A stretch of 64,000 nt of DNA from Archangium sp. (GCA_030695565.1 JAUYRZ010000036.1:97901-161900), one strand, 5' to 3'. Counted from the stretch's first letter, positions 25,441 through 33,774 are shown. The notes: generated by a model from the sequence alone, not told the origin. Translations and numbers: made by a program.

Positions 25441-25898
25441 CCGAAAAATTCGAGCGGTTGACCGTGGGCCTCATCCTCGAAAGAGACCTTTGGTCCATTG
25501 GGAGTGGCATTCTCGAGGGGGCGCGATTTTCGACGCGTTTTCGCCAGGAGTTCGCGGGACGCCCGGACGTCAGTGCCTTGCCAAGACTCGTGCGGGTAGC
25601 GTGGGAATTCGATGCCGGAGCGAACGATGAGCCCGCGGGGGCTCAACTCAAGGCCATGGCGGTCTTCGAGAATCGGCTTGCTTCGGCAGTGGAGGAGGAT
25701 CTTGTGGCCGTATTGGCAGCAGTGATTACTCATCGCGGACGGCGCACCTGGGTCTTTTATTGCGCAGACATTCAAGTGTTCGCTGAGCGCCTCCATCACA
25801 TGCCTCAGGAACGCGACCCCTACCCGATTAAGATCGAAACCAAGAACGACCCGGGTTGGACCTTCCTCTACGAAACCGTCATCCCGAAGCAGGACTGA
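25437..25898 (+). CDS. DUF695-like protein, probable second immunity gene
   Basis: 153 aa. The C-terminal half fits DUF695: FENRLASAVEEDLVAVLAAVITH, GRRTWVFYCADIQVFAERL and PYPIKIETKNDPGW. Function of the family is not established; such genes recur next to toxin cassettes. The start ATG 25437 overlaps the preceding stop. A hairpin with a following T-rich stretch lies just downstream (25916-25950). Confidence 0.65.
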   Translation: MTEKFERLTVGLILERDLWSIGSGILEGARFSTRFRQEFAGRPDVSALPRLVRVAWEFDAGANDEPAGAQLKAMAVFENRLASAVEEDLVAVLAAVITHRGRRTWVFYCADIQVFAERLHHMPQERDPYPIKIETKNDPGWTFLYETVIPKQD

Positions 25899-26234
25899 TA
25901 TTCGGACAAAACAAAACCGCTCCCCGAACTGCGGGCGCGGTCTTGCTTTGTGCTGCACCTGTGGAGACGCCGGGAATGTACGCGTTCGACGATCACCGTC
26001 GGCTGAGCGCTTGACGATCGCGGTTCGATCCGAGCTCAGCTGATGCGTGTTCCACGCATGCTGATCACCTGCTCAGCGAAAATTAGAATTCCCGACCAAC
26101 GACAATTAGAATTCCCGGTCCTTTCTGAGGGCTGACGTCGCGCGTAGGGCCGGATCTCGATGGAGATCCAGTGACGTAACCGATGCACAGACCGGTGTTT
26201 GATCGCGGCGTGATCCTCGGGATCAGGTCGCGGG
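25899..26234. other. Intergenic, possible mobile-element end with duplicated AATTAGAATTCCCG motif
   Basis: 336 bp without a gene. It contains the terminator-like hairpin, short palindromes (GCGTGTTCCACGC near 26045) and two copies of AATTAGAATTCCCG at 26081 and 26104, 23 bp apart. Spaced direct copies of that kind recall transposase-binding repeats at element ends, possibly of IS21 type; no matching transposase is present. The IS66 genes start at 26235, so the left end of that element should also lie here, but I could not define its terminal repeat. Confidence 0.45.
25916..25950 (+). terminator. Possible intrinsic terminator after the toxin cassette
   Basis: ACCGC (25916-25920) can pair with GCGGT (25937-25941), with CCC/GGG inside, followed by CTTGCTTTGT. 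It lies 18 bp after the DUF695-like gene. The T-run is weak. Confidence 0.4.
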
Positions 26235-26525
26235 ATGGCGACTCAAGAGACGTGGAAGAAGCGGATTTCGGCGTGGCGCTCGAGCGGGCGTTCAGCGGAA
26301 GACTTTGCGATTGGGCGCGGGTTCACCGCGATCGCGCTGCAGGATGCCTCGCGGCGAGCTGAGCCAGAAGTTCGCTTGGCACGAGTCGAGCTCGTTGCCG
26401 AGAGAGTCCCCGATGAAGCACCGGTTGTGGTGCGCGCCGGCGAGCTGCGGATCGAGCTGATGCGCGGCTTCTCACGCGATGCGCTGGCCGCAGCGCTCGA
26501 TGTCATCGAGGGCCGGCGCCGGTGA
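26235..26525 (+). CDS. tnpA: IS66-family accessory protein TnpA
   Basis: 96 aa. The pattern W-x-x-x-x-x-A-W-x-x-S-G-R-S-x-x-x-F at the N-terminus and the final LRIELMRGFSRDALAAALDVIEG segment match the small first ORF of IS66 elements, thought to help DNA binding. It overlaps tnpB by GTGA. The element is incomplete because its tnpC is cut at 26986. Confidence 0.8.
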   Translation: MATQETWKKRISAWRSSGRSAEDFAIGRGFTAIALQDASRRAEPEVRLARVELVAERVPDEAPVVVRAGELRIELMRGFSRDALAAALDVIEGRRR

Positions 26526-26866
26526 TCCCACGTGGCGTCGAAGTGTTCATCGGACTGGACCCCATCGACCTGCGTTGGTCGTTTGATCGTCTCGCCGGGA
26601 TAGTCGTCGGGAGATTGGGCCGCGAGCCGCGAAGCCGCGCGCTCTTCGTCTTCTTCGGAAAGCGCCACGCCGCGGCGAAGGTGCTCTTCTTCGATGGGAC
26701 GGGGCTCTGCCTGTTCTACAAGCGGCTCGACCGCGGCACGTTCGCCCTCCCAGAGTCGCGCGGCGATGCGGGCTCGGTGCAGTTGACCGAGACCGAGCTC
26801 GAAGACTTGTTGTCGGGACTAACGCTGGATGTGGCGCCGCAGAAAGTGCAGCGAAAAGTCCACTGA
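26522..26866 (+). CDS. tnpB: IS66-family accessory protein TnpB
   Basis: 114 aa from GTG 26522. IS66 Orf2 signature: GVEVFIGLDPIDLRWSFDRL, LFVFFGKRHAAAKVLFFDG and TGLCLFYKRLDRG-x-F. Required for IS66 transposition in studied elements. Complete here, but useless without the transposase, which is truncated just downstream. Confidence 0.88.
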   Translation: MIPRGVEVFIGLDPIDLRWSFDRLAGIVVGRLGREPRSRALFVFFGKRHAAAKVLFFDGTGLCLFYKRLDRGTFALPESRGDAGSVQLTETELEDLLSGLTLDVAPQKVQRKVH

Positions 26867-26899
26867 GGGGTTGCGGGTGCGCCGCGCATGGCTAAATAA

Positions 26900-26986
26900 A
26901 TGCCCGTGCAGACGAGCGAGCCATCGAGGGAATTGTCGCTCGCACACGCCCGCATCGTCGCGCTCGAAGCTGACCTACTCGCAACA
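26900..26986 (+). pseudogene. tnpC: IS66 transposase tnpC, N-terminal stub
   Basis: ATG 26900 opens MPVQTSEPSRELSLAHARIV followed by ALEADLLA, the coiled-coil start expected for IS66 TnpC directly after tnpB. After 29 codons the frame enters the 73-bp direct repeat A2 (26987), which is chromosomal. So the transposase was cut by the rearrangement. Confidence 0.7.
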
Positions 26987-27059
26987 GTCACCTCGCCGGT
27001 GTCGACCACCTCTTCGTTGGCCAGAGCATTCAAACTGCAGAGCGCAACGAGCGTGGTGA
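26987..27059. repeat. 73-bp direct repeat, copy A2
   Basis: Second copy of the repeat at 23923-23995 (three mismatches). It marks the right junction between the foreign DNA and the original chromosome. Confidence 0.9.
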
Positions 27060-27075
27060 GTCGAAACGAGTTCAT
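26987..27075 (-). pseudogene. 5' fragment of the outer-membrane protein gene
   Basis: ATG 27073-27075 starts [30 protein letters not shown], then the match to the gene body at 23157-23969 ends and the frame runs into IS66 DNA. It is the original start and signal peptide of that gene, now separated from the body by about 3 kb. Confidence 0.85.
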
Positions 27076-27082
27076 GTCGGGG

Positions 27083-27098
27083 GCGGTTTGCAAACCGC
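27083..27098. promoter_or_regulatory. Perfect 16-bp palindrome, possible operator
   Basis: GCGGTTTGCAAACCGC is a perfect palindrome 8 bp upstream of the fragment's ATG (27075) and about 160 bp upstream of the chemoreceptor gene. Its position between two originally divergent genes suits a regulator site. No regulator is identified. Confidence 0.4.
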
Positions 27099-27259
27099 GA
27101 TCCCCCTCATTTTTCCGAGCGAACGAGCGGATTTCGACCGGGGTCGACCATGCCTCCTCGGGTGACTACGGACCTCGGGCAGGTGCAGCCGTGACTTCGT
27201 TTTTCCCTCGAAAGCCGTGGGAAAAGAGCCCGGCACACTGACTGCGCACTGGGTCCGCC

Positions 27260-28696
27260 ATGAATTGGAGCGTCAATCAGAAGGTCGGAGGCCTGGTCCT
27301 CATGGTTGCGGTCGTCATGGTGGGGTTCGGCGCCGTGGTGAAGGCTGAGTTCGACAGCGGGGTGGAGAGAGAGGCCGACCTTCTGGTCATCTCCCAGGCG
27401 CTCAAGAACCACCTCGAAGCAGACATGATGCACGACGCGCTGCGCTCCGACGTGCTCTTCGCTCGTCTCTCCGTCTCTGATGGCACCGGCGAGAGCGCCG
27501 AAGTGCAGCAGGATCTCGACGACCACATCGCGCGCTTTCAGTCGTCGCTCGAGTCGAACGAGAAGCTGCCGTTGGAGGACGATGTGCGCGCGGCCCTGGC
27601 GGCCGTGAGGCCTCCGCTCGACGAGTACACCGCGTCGGCCCAAGACCTGGTGCAGCTCGCGCAAAAGGACCCCGCGAGCTCGAAGGAGGCCATGGCCGGC
27701 TTCATGGACAAGTTCCGCGCCCTCGAAGTGCGCATGTCGGAGACCAGCGAGTTGCTGGAGCAGAAGTCAGAGGTGGTGCACCAGCGTGCCGAAGCCGCGC
27801 GGCGCACCTTCACCTGGATACTCGCGGCCGGTCTGGGCTTCAGCCTCTTCCTGGTCGCCCTGGTGGGGTGGTTGGTGGCGCGCAGCATTCCCCGCTCCTT
27901 CAAGGTGTTGATCGACGCCCTCTCGTCGGGCGCAGGTCAGGTCGATGCGGCTTCGACCTCGATCTCGTCGTCGAGCCAGTCCCTGGCACAGAGCACCAGT
28001 CATCAGGCCTCCGCCCTCGAAGAGACCAGCGCCTCTCTCGAGCAGATGGAGGCGGTCACCAAGAACAACGCCGAACGTGCGGCCAGCGCCAAGACGATCA
28101 CCGGCACGATGCGCGAGGTCGCCGATCGCGGCGCGGTCGACATGGCCGCGCTCTCCGTTGCGATGGGAGAGATTCAGATGTCGGGTCGCAACATCGCCAC
28201 CATCATCAAGACCATCGACGAGATCGCCTTTCAGACGAACATCCTCGCGCTCAACGCCGCTGTCGAAGCAGCGCGGGCAGGTGAAGCGGGCAAGGGCTTC
28301 GCGGTGGTGGCCGATGAGGTCAGAAACCTCGCCTTGCGCAGCGCGGAAGCGGCGAAGGAGACCGCCAGCCGCATCGAAGACTCGATTCAGAAGGCGGCCG
28401 CGGGTGCGACCATCAACGTGCGCGTCTCGGCGAGCCTGAGTGAGATCGTCGGGGGCGCGCGCAAGGCCGACGAGCTGGTGGCCCAGATCGCCGTCGCATC
28501 CAAAGAGCAGAGCCAGGGCATCGCCCAGCTCAACCTGGCGATGGGCCGGCTCGATGAGCTGACCCAACGCAACGCAGCCAGCGCGCAGGAGAGCGCCAAC
28601 GTGTCGACCGAGCTGCGGGATGAGTCGTCCCGGTTCACGCAGTCGATGTTCGATCTGCAGGCGTTGGTCGGCAGCGCGCAGGCCCTCAGTCAGTGA
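27260..28696 (+). CDS. Methyl-accepting chemotaxis protein
   Basis: 478 aa. Membrane helix at ~9-28, a ~160-residue periplasmic four-helix region, second membrane helix at ~188-212, then a long coiled coil. The tip is [23 protein letters not shown] with [17 protein letters not shown], the CheA/CheW-contact hairpin. No clear HAMP motif follows the second helix. It senses an unknown ligand and passes the signal to a chemosensory kinase. A 294-bp piece of this gene (28172-28465) is duplicated at 23995-24288. Upstream there is a stem (27201-27207/27219-27225) and GGCAC-N7-GC spacing at 27232-27245 that loosely fits a sigma-54 promoter. Confidence 0.92.
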   Translation: MNWSVNQKVGGLVLMVAVVMVGFGAVVKAEFDSGVEREADLLVISQALKNHLEADMMHDALRSDVLFARLSVSDGTGESAEVQQDLDDHIARFQSSLESNEKLPLEDDVRAALAAVRPPLDEYTASAQDLVQLAQKDPASSKEAMAGFMDKFRALEVRMSETSELLEQKSEVVHQRAEAARRTFTWILAAGLGFSLFLVALVGWLVARSIPRSFKVLIDALSSGAGQVDAASTSISSSSQSLAQSTSHQASALEETSASLEQMEAVTKNNAERAASAKTITGTMREVADRGAVDMAALSVAMGEIQMSGRNIATIIKTIDEIAFQTNILALNAAVEAARAGEAGKGFAVVADEVRNLALRSAEAAKETASRIEDSIQKAAAGATINVRVSASLSEIVGGARKADELVAQIAVASKEQSQGIAQLNLAMGRLDELTQRNAASAQESANVSTELRDESSRFTQSMFDLQALVGSAQALSQ

Positions 28697-28699
28697 ACG

Positions 28700-29353
28700 T
28701 CACTTCGCAGAGACGGCGCGATCGCTGGTGGCTCGCTTCGCCTCAGCGACTGCGGAGACCAGCTGCTCTGACTTCGCCGCCAGCGCGTCGATGGCGGGCT
28801 GCAGTTGCGTGACGAAGGCAGCGCCGCCAGCAGCGGTGTAGCCAGGTTTCGCACAGAACGCCGCGTAGTCGGTGAGCGCCTGCGAATAGGCGGTCATGCC
28901 GGTGGTGTACGCGTCGATCAGGGGAACCAGGGTGCCGTCGAGCGGCCGCACGTAGTCGGTCAACAACCGCTCGGCGTAGACCTGCTCGGCGGCCACCGAC
29001 GCTTCCGGCGTGGGCGCATTGCGGCGGGCGTGTCCGGCTTCGAGCCGGGTGCGAACGGCCTCGAGCGCCTGCCTGAGTGACTGCGCTTCGCGGCGGCCCT
29101 TCTCCAGCGTTCGACGGGAGGTCTCGAGCTTCGAGAGCGCACCGGTGAATTGGAATTGAAGCGCGCCATTGCGGCAGTTGCGGAACGATTGGGAGGCTTC
29201 GCTCAGCGTGGTGCTCACCGCCTTCACCCGCGCGTCGGCGGCCTGGAAGTGCGCGTTGGCCTGCGCGCGTGCGGTTTCGAGATCGGAGAGCGGCGTGGCG
29301 TGAACGGTGAGCGCGAGAACGGCAAACGACAGCACTGCAGCGCGGAGGTGCAT
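28700..29353 (-). CDS. Exported coiled-coil protein, function unknown
   Basis: 217 aa. Signal peptide MHLRAAVLSFAVLALTVHA, then almost entirely Ala/Glu/Arg-rich helix with heptads (LSDLETARAQANAHFQAADARV and similar), and a short non-helical part YTAAGGAAF near residue 180. Two cysteines (~59 and ~170). No recognised domain. Its stop lies 4 bp from the chemoreceptor stop (convergent). Probably periplasmic. Confidence 0.7.
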   Translation of the reverse strand: MHLRAAVLSFAVLALTVHATPLSDLETARAQANAHFQAADARVKAVSTTLSEASQSFRNCRNGALQFQFTGALSKLETSRRTLEKGRREAQSLRQALEAVRTRLEAGHARRNAPTPEASVAAEQVYAERLLTDYVRPLDGTLVPLIDAYTTGMTAYSQALTDYAAFCAKPGYTAAGGAAFVTQLQPAIDALAAKSEQLVSAVAEAKRATSDRAVSAK

Positions 29354-29746
29354 GGAGACTTTCGAGATGGAGGAGGGTGCCCACTGCGGGCGAGCACCCC
29401 TGTGCACTCGCTGTGCCTGATCAGCCGCGCTCGGAGTGCGCGATCGCCGCGCGTCGTCGCGGCCACACTCCATGGTGCGCGGGACACACGGAGTGCGGCT
29501 GCGAAGTTCGAACCTGCGCTTGGAGCGCCGTCGAGATGCCGACTCTGCTCCCAAAGAACAGCCCACACCGTTCCCCCCGAGAGAAGTCGAGGGGTCACCT
29601 GCCGCACGAAGCAGAAGTGGCATCTCGACTGCCTCGATGCGAACGGTGGTCTGCTCCTTCGGAGGAAATCGACGGTGAAGCCGGTGCGCCTGCTCGGGAG
29701 GAACGGTTCCCTCGACTGCTCTCGGGAGGAACGTAAGCTGCCCTGC
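29354..29746. other. Intergenic region with family-2 repeats
   Basis: 393 bp with no gene. It holds a family-2 unit at 29567-29632 and a second arm CCCTCGACTGCTCTCGGGAGGA at 29709-29730 that is identical to 8685-8706. Several partial copies of GGAGGAA/GGTTCC motifs lie between, suggesting two or more inserted or degenerated elements. The hydrolase gene starts 17 bp after the last arm, so its promoter must overlap the repeat. Confidence 0.65.
29567..29730. repeat. Family-2 palindromic element, second locus
   Basis: 29567-29632 aligns gap-free to 8631-8696 (about 50 of 66 identical), including GTCGAGGGG-TCAC, CAGAAGT and CTCGACTGC. The distal arm at 29709-29730 is identical to 8685-8706. The outer TAGTACCT ends of the first element are not seen here. 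Confidence 0.65.
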
Positions 29747-30727
29747 GTGTTCAAGAAGACTCTGCTCCTCGCCTTCACGCTGACTGCCTGCGCGCACGTG
29801 CCCCCGCCCCCACCGCTGACGGGCCCGGTGATGGGCTACACCACCCGCACCTGGCGAGACCCCGTCGGCAGCGGACCGATGAAGGCGGTGTTGTTCTTCC
29901 CCCCGATGCGGCCCCTCGTGCAGAACCTCGCGCGCCTGGGCCCGTGGTGGGCCGAGGTCGCGCCCAGTGAGACCGTCGCCTTCGGCCGCCACCCGCTGGT
30001 GGTGATCTCACACGGCGCCGCGGGCAGTCGTTTCGGTCACCACGATCTCGCGGTTGCCCTCGCGCGGGCCGGCTTCGTGGTGTGCACCATCGAACACCCT
30101 GGCGACAACTACGCAGACCAGACCCGCGTCGGCACCGAGAAGGTCCTGCTCGGCCGCGCCTGGCATGTCTCCGCCGCCATCGACGCGTTGCTCGAAGACC
30201 CGGTCTTCGGCCAGAGCGTCGACGCCACCCGCATCGGCGTCGCGGGCTTTTCGGCTGGCGGCTACACCAGCCTGCTGCTCGTCGGCGCGAAGCCTGATTT
30301 CTCTCGCTGGGCGGGCTACTGCGCGCGGCACCCCGACGACGCGGTGTTCTGCAAGACGCCGCCTCCGAGCCTCACGGTGGATGAGACGCCGACCTCTGAT
30401 TCGCGGATCCGGGCTGCCTTCGTGATGGCCCCGCTGGGCATCTTCTTCGGCCCACGATCCTTGAGCCCGATCAGGACTCCGGTCTCGGTCGTCGTGGCGG
30501 AGAAGGACTCGGTTCTGCTGCCGGCTGAGAACGCCGAGGTGGTGCGTGCCGGGTTGCCGTCGATCTCTGCGTTCACCGAGATCCCGGGCGCCGATCACTT
30601 CGTCTTCCTTGCGCCTTGTGATGGCGAAGCGAAATTGTGTGCTGATCCACCGGGTGTGAATCGGCGGGTGGTGCACCGACAGGTCAACGACTCAGCCGTG
30701 AAGTTCTTTGAGGCGAGTCTTCGGTAG
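29747..30727 (+). CDS. Alpha/beta-hydrolase lipoprotein (PAF-acetylhydrolase/dienelactone-hydrolase-like)
   Basis: 326 aa from GTG 29747. Lipobox LTAC at ~13-16. Hydrolase core: HPLVVISHGAAGSRFGHHDL (oxyanion region), nucleophile GFSAGGY (~165-171), acid in VVAEKD (~247) and His in GADHFVF (~285). This resembles PAF-acetylhydrolase-type or DLH-type esterases; substrate unknown. The gene begins immediately after a family-2 repeat arm and ends at a family-1 palindrome with a perfect CGGTCC-TTT-GGACCG hairpin. Confidence 0.85.
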   Translation: MFKKTLLLAFTLTACAHVPPPPPLTGPVMGYTTRTWRDPVGSGPMKAVLFFPPMRPLVQNLARLGPWWAEVAPSETVAFGRHPLVVISHGAAGSRFGHHDLAVALARAGFVVCTIEHPGDNYADQTRVGTEKVLLGRAWHVSAAIDALLEDPVFGQSVDATRIGVAGFSAGGYTSLLLVGAKPDFSRWAGYCARHPDDAVFCKTPPPSLTVDETPTSDSRIRAAFVMAPLGIFFGPRSLSPIRTPVSVVVAEKDSVLLPAENAEVVRAGLPSISAFTEIPGADHFVFLAPCDGEAKLCADPPGVNRRVVHRQVNDSAVKFFEASLR

Positions 30728-30739
30728 GGTGCCTTCGAG

Positions 30740-30790
30740 GCCCCTCACCCGGTCCTTTGGACCGACCTCTCCCCGCTTCGCAGGGCGAGG
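30740..30790. terminator. Family-1 palindrome with hairpin between convergent genes
   Basis: CCCCTCACC, then CGGTCC-TTT-GGACCG (about 30750-30764), then CTCTCCCCGCTTCGCAGGG. A stable hairpin between two convergent genes, likely stopping transcription from both sides. Confidence 0.5.
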
Positions 30791-30796
30791 TTGCGA

Positions 30797-31480
30797 TTAC
30801 GCGTCGCAGGCTCCGCTCACGTAGTTCACCAGCTTCCCCAGCGAGGGAAACTCGAGTTCGTCGTTCGCGAAGGTCGCCTTGCCCTCGTACTTCTTGTCCG
30901 CCGCGCGCTTCATGCGGATGTGGAGGGTGGTGCCCTCGACCCGCCATGTCCCCGGGTGATCGACCACCACGTTCGTGAACGGCTCTTCGTTGCTGATCTC
31001 GCGAATCCCCAGCAGGAGCTTGCCGTTGGGCAAGAACCGCAGGTTCACCATGTTCCCGTACGAACCCCAGCTCGCGAAGCTCGTGAAGAACGTGCCCTCG
31101 AGCAGCAAGCGCAGATTCGTCTTCTCGGTCACCCCGAACAACAGCCGTCGATAGGCGAGGGTGCCCATCAGCGGCTTGAAGTCCGCGTCGGCGAGCGCAC
31201 GTTTGCGCCGGCCAGGGTCGAGCTCGATGGCCCGGGTCAGCTCACCGAGCACGTCGTGTCCCACGCCATCACCACATGGATCGCCGGCCCCTTGCAGCCG
31301 GGCCATGGTGGCGGCCGCGTTGTAGTGGGCCAGCGCGTACTTCTCCTCAGCCGCCACGGCTTGCTGAAATTTCGCCAACGCAGGTTCGAATTCGCCCTTC
31401 TGATACAGGCGAAAGCCCTCGGTGTTCAGCTGCACCGCCGCGGGCGCAGCCGCGATCAGAACGAGGAGCAGGGCACCCAT
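30797..31480 (-). CDS. Exported TPR protein
   Basis: 227 aa. Signal-like MGALLLVLIAAAPAA, then a TPR unit (NTEGFRLYQKGEFEPALAKFQQAVAAEEKYALAHYNAAATMARL, residues ~19-62), a probable second partial unit, and a C-terminal beta-rich region (GTFFTSFASWGSYGNMVNLRF, TWRVEGTTLHIRMKR) like a lipocalin-type domain. Function unknown. The start ATG 31478-31480 overlaps the HD-GYP stop (ATGA), so it is translated with that regulator. Confidence 0.75.
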   Translation of the reverse strand: MGALLLVLIAAAPAAVQLNTEGFRLYQKGEFEPALAKFQQAVAAEEKYALAHYNAAATMARLQGAGDPCGDGVGHDVLGELTRAIELDPGRRKRALADADFKPLMGTLAYRRLLFGVTEKTNLRLLLEGTFFTSFASWGSYGNMVNLRFLPNGKLLLGIREISNEEPFTNVVVDHPGTWRVEGTTLHIRMKRAADKKYEGKATFANDELEFPSLGKLVNYVSGACDA

Positions 31481-32598
31481 CAGACTTTGACGACGGGGAA
31501 CTCTCCGGTGGCGCGCCGCTTATCCACCTGCTCCAGGTGTTCGATGTCCTGGCGAATGCGCACCCACTCCGTCGGAGGAATGGCGAGGAACGTCTCCACC
31601 GCCTTCGGATCGAACTGCGATCCCGCCAGCCGGCCGATCTCCATGATCGCCACCTCGAGCGTGCTGCCCTTGCGGTACGGGCGATCACTGCAGATCGCAT
31701 CCATCGTGTCGGCGATGCAGAACAGCCGCGCCCCGATGGTGATCTCTTCACCCTTGAGGCCACGCGGGTAGCCCTGGCCGTTCCACTTCTCCTGGTGCTG
31801 AAAGACGATGTCCGCCGCGGGCTGCAGATACGGAATGTTCGCCAGCATGCGGTAGCCCAGCTCGGGGTGCTTCTTCATCTCCACCCACTCCTCCGGACTG
31901 AGCGGGCCCGGCTTGAGCAGGATCGCGTCGCGTACGCCGATCTTCCCGATGTCGTGCAGCAGCGCGCCTTGTTCGATCTGCACCAGCTGTTCGCCGGCGA
32001 TCCCCATCGCCTCTGCGATGCGCCGGGTGAACCGGGCCACGCGCCACGAGTGCCACTGGGTCTCGGTGTCTCGATAGTCGAGAGCCCTGATCATGCCCTC
32101 GAGCAGGCCCGTGGTGCGTTCGGTGACCTGCTGCTCCAGGGTGGCGTTGAGCGCGGTCAGCTGCGCGTTGCGCTCACTCACCTCGAGGGTCAGCCGTTTG
32201 TTGTCCTGGAGGAGCCGGTGGTAGTCGACCGCCTGGGTGATGGCCGAACGCAGCTCGTTGAGCCCCCACGGCTTGCCCAGCAGCTTGAAGACTTCCCCTT
32301 CGTTGACCGCCTTCATCGCCACCTTGAAGTCGTTGGCGGCGGTGATCAGCAGGCGCACCGCTTCGGGCCGGGTGGCGCGCAGGGCATTCAGCAGTTCGAC
32401 CCCCGACATGTGCGGCATCATGAAGTCGGTGATGATCAGATCGAAGGCCGTCTCCCGCGCCGCTTCGCGCGGGTCGGTATGGGAGATCACCTCGAACCCC
32501 ATCGACTTCACGACCTTGGTGAGCGCCTCGGTGATCGAGGGATCGTCGTCGACCACCAGGAAGCGCTCGACCGGGGGGGGGCTATTCGGTGCTGACAT
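31480..32598 (-). CDS. Response regulator with HD-GYP phosphodiesterase domain
   Basis: 372 aa. Receiver domain at ~10-125 (LVVDDDPS, LIITDFMMPHMSG with the phospho-acceptor Asp, KPW), a coiled coil ~130-165, and HD-GYP at ~170-340: HDIGKIGV, HQEKWNGQGYPRGLKGEEI and ADTMDAICSDRPYR. It is predicted to hydrolyse c-di-GMP under control of a histidine kinase not present in the window. It is translationally coupled to the downstream TPR protein. Start ATG 32596-32598; the 129-bp region to the next gene is a divergent promoter. Confidence 0.93.
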   Translation of the reverse strand: MSAPNSPPPVERFLVVDDDPSITEALTKVVKSMGFEVISHTDPREAARETAFDLIITDFMMPHMSGVELLNALRATRPEAVRLLITAANDFKVAMKAVNEGEVFKLLGKPWGLNELRSAITQAVDYHRLLQDNKRLTLEVSERNAQLTALNATLEQQVTERTTGLLEGMIRALDYRDTETQWHSWRVARFTRRIAEAMGIAGEQLVQIEQGALLHDIGKIGVRDAILLKPGPLSPEEWVEMKKHPELGYRMLANIPYLQPAADIVFQHQEKWNGQGYPRGLKGEEITIGARLFCIADTMDAICSDRPYRKGSTLEVAIMEIGRLAGSQFDPKAVETFLAIPPTEWVRIRQDIEHLEQVDKRRATGEFPVVKV

Positions 32599-32727
32599 GA
32601 GGTCGCAGGACCATAGCGGCAGTTCCCCTCAAGTACGGGTGCGATGAATGCACACATGGGTTTCAGAGCCGGAGACGGGGGAAAAGTTCTCGCCGGACGG
32701 ATCTGCTCGCGTACCATTTCGACATCT

Positions 32728-33774
32728 ATGGCGAGAGCTGGACCCGCAGGGGGCGCGCGGAACGAGAAAAAGTCAGAAGGTGTGACTGATGGTCCCGTGC
32801 CGGTGGTCGTGATGGGGCTTGGTTTCATCGGGCAGGAGATCGCCCGAGCCGCGCTTCAATCCGAAGAACTCGAGTTGATCGGCGCCGTCGACAAGTCACC
32901 GTCGCTCGCCGGTAAAAAACTCTCCGAGGTGCTGGGCATGCCCGCCGGCACCTTCAAGATCAGCTCGACGCTGGCGCAAGCCGTGGGCCGCAGACAAGGC
33001 GTGGTGTTGTTGCACGCCACCGGCTCGAAGCTTCCCGCGGTGACCGACCAGGTGCTCGAGGCGCTCGCGCTGAGCATGCACGTGGTCAGCACCTGCGAAG
33101 AGCTCTCCTTTCCCTGGTTCAATCACGCCGCGCTCGCCGACAAGATCGATCGCGCCGCGCAGAAGGCGGGCACCACGGTGCTCGGTACCGGCATCAACCC
33201 CGGCTTCGTGATGGATCGCCTGGTCGCCACGCTGGGCCAGCTGTGCGGCCCCATTCGCCACGCGAAGGTCTCCCGCGTGGTCGACGCGCGCAAACGCCGG
33301 CCGGGTCTGCAACGCAAGGTCGGCGCGGGGCTCACCGAAGACGAGTTCTTCGCGCTGGTCGACAAAGATCTGGTCGGCCACGTGGGCCTGGTCGAGTCGG
33401 CCGCCTTGTGTGCGCTCGGCCTGGGCATCGACTGCGACGACTACGAAGAAGAGCTGACCCCGGTCTTCGCCGAAGAAGAGATCACCGGCGGCGCCTTCCC
33501 CGTGAAGAAGGGCCGGGTGGCCGGCATTCACCAGGTCGCCATCGGCCTCGCCGATGGGCAGGAGCGGGTGCGCCTCGAGCTGACCATCGCCGTCGGAGCC
33601 GACGAGCCGGGCGACTTCATCGAACTCGACGCCGATCCCCCCGTGAAGATGTCGATCCCCGGCGGGTTGTCCGGCGATCGGGCGACCGCGAACCTCGTCG
33701 TCAATGCCGCGCCGCGGGTCTCTGCCGCCCAGCCCGGCCTGCTCACCGTGTTGGAGTTGCCCGCAGCCCGCTGA
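32728..33774 (+). CDS. Dihydrodipicolinate-reductase-like / 2,4-diaminopentanoate-dehydrogenase-like oxidoreductase
   Basis: About 348 aa. Rossmann start VVVMGLGFIGQEIARAAL with Asp later in GAVDKSPSLAG, VLLHATGS, STCEELSFPW and GTGINPGFVMDRL. This order matches the DapB-like N-terminal family that includes diaminopentanoate dehydrogenases; NAD(P)H use is expected, substrate unknown. ATG 32728 follows a TACCAT box by 10 bases; the GTG at 32779 (VTDGPVPVVVMGL) would begin just at the Rossmann strand and is also possible. Followed by two hot-dog hydratases. Confidence 0.75.
   Translation: MARAGPAGGARNEKKSEGVTDGPVPVVVMGLGFIGQEIARAALQSEELELIGAVDKSPSLAGKKLSEVLGMPAGTFKISSTLAQAVGRRQGVVLLHATGSKLPAVTDQVLEALALSMHVVSTCEELSFPWFNHAALADKIDRAAQKAGTTVLGTGINPGFVMDRLVATLGQLCGPIRHAKVSRVVDARKRRPGLQRKVGAGLTEDEFFALVDKDLVGHVGLVESAALCALGLGIDCDDYEEELTPVFAEEEITGGAFPVKKGRVAGIHQVAIGLADGQERVRLELTIAVGADEPGDFIELDADPPVKMSIPGGLSGDRATANLVVNAAPRVSAAQPGLLTVLELPAAR

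Noticed and set aside
26829..27241. Small plus-strand ORFs across the IS66/chromosome junction
   Set aside because: They cross the rearrangement point; only the first 29 codons after 26900 match an IS66 transposase start.
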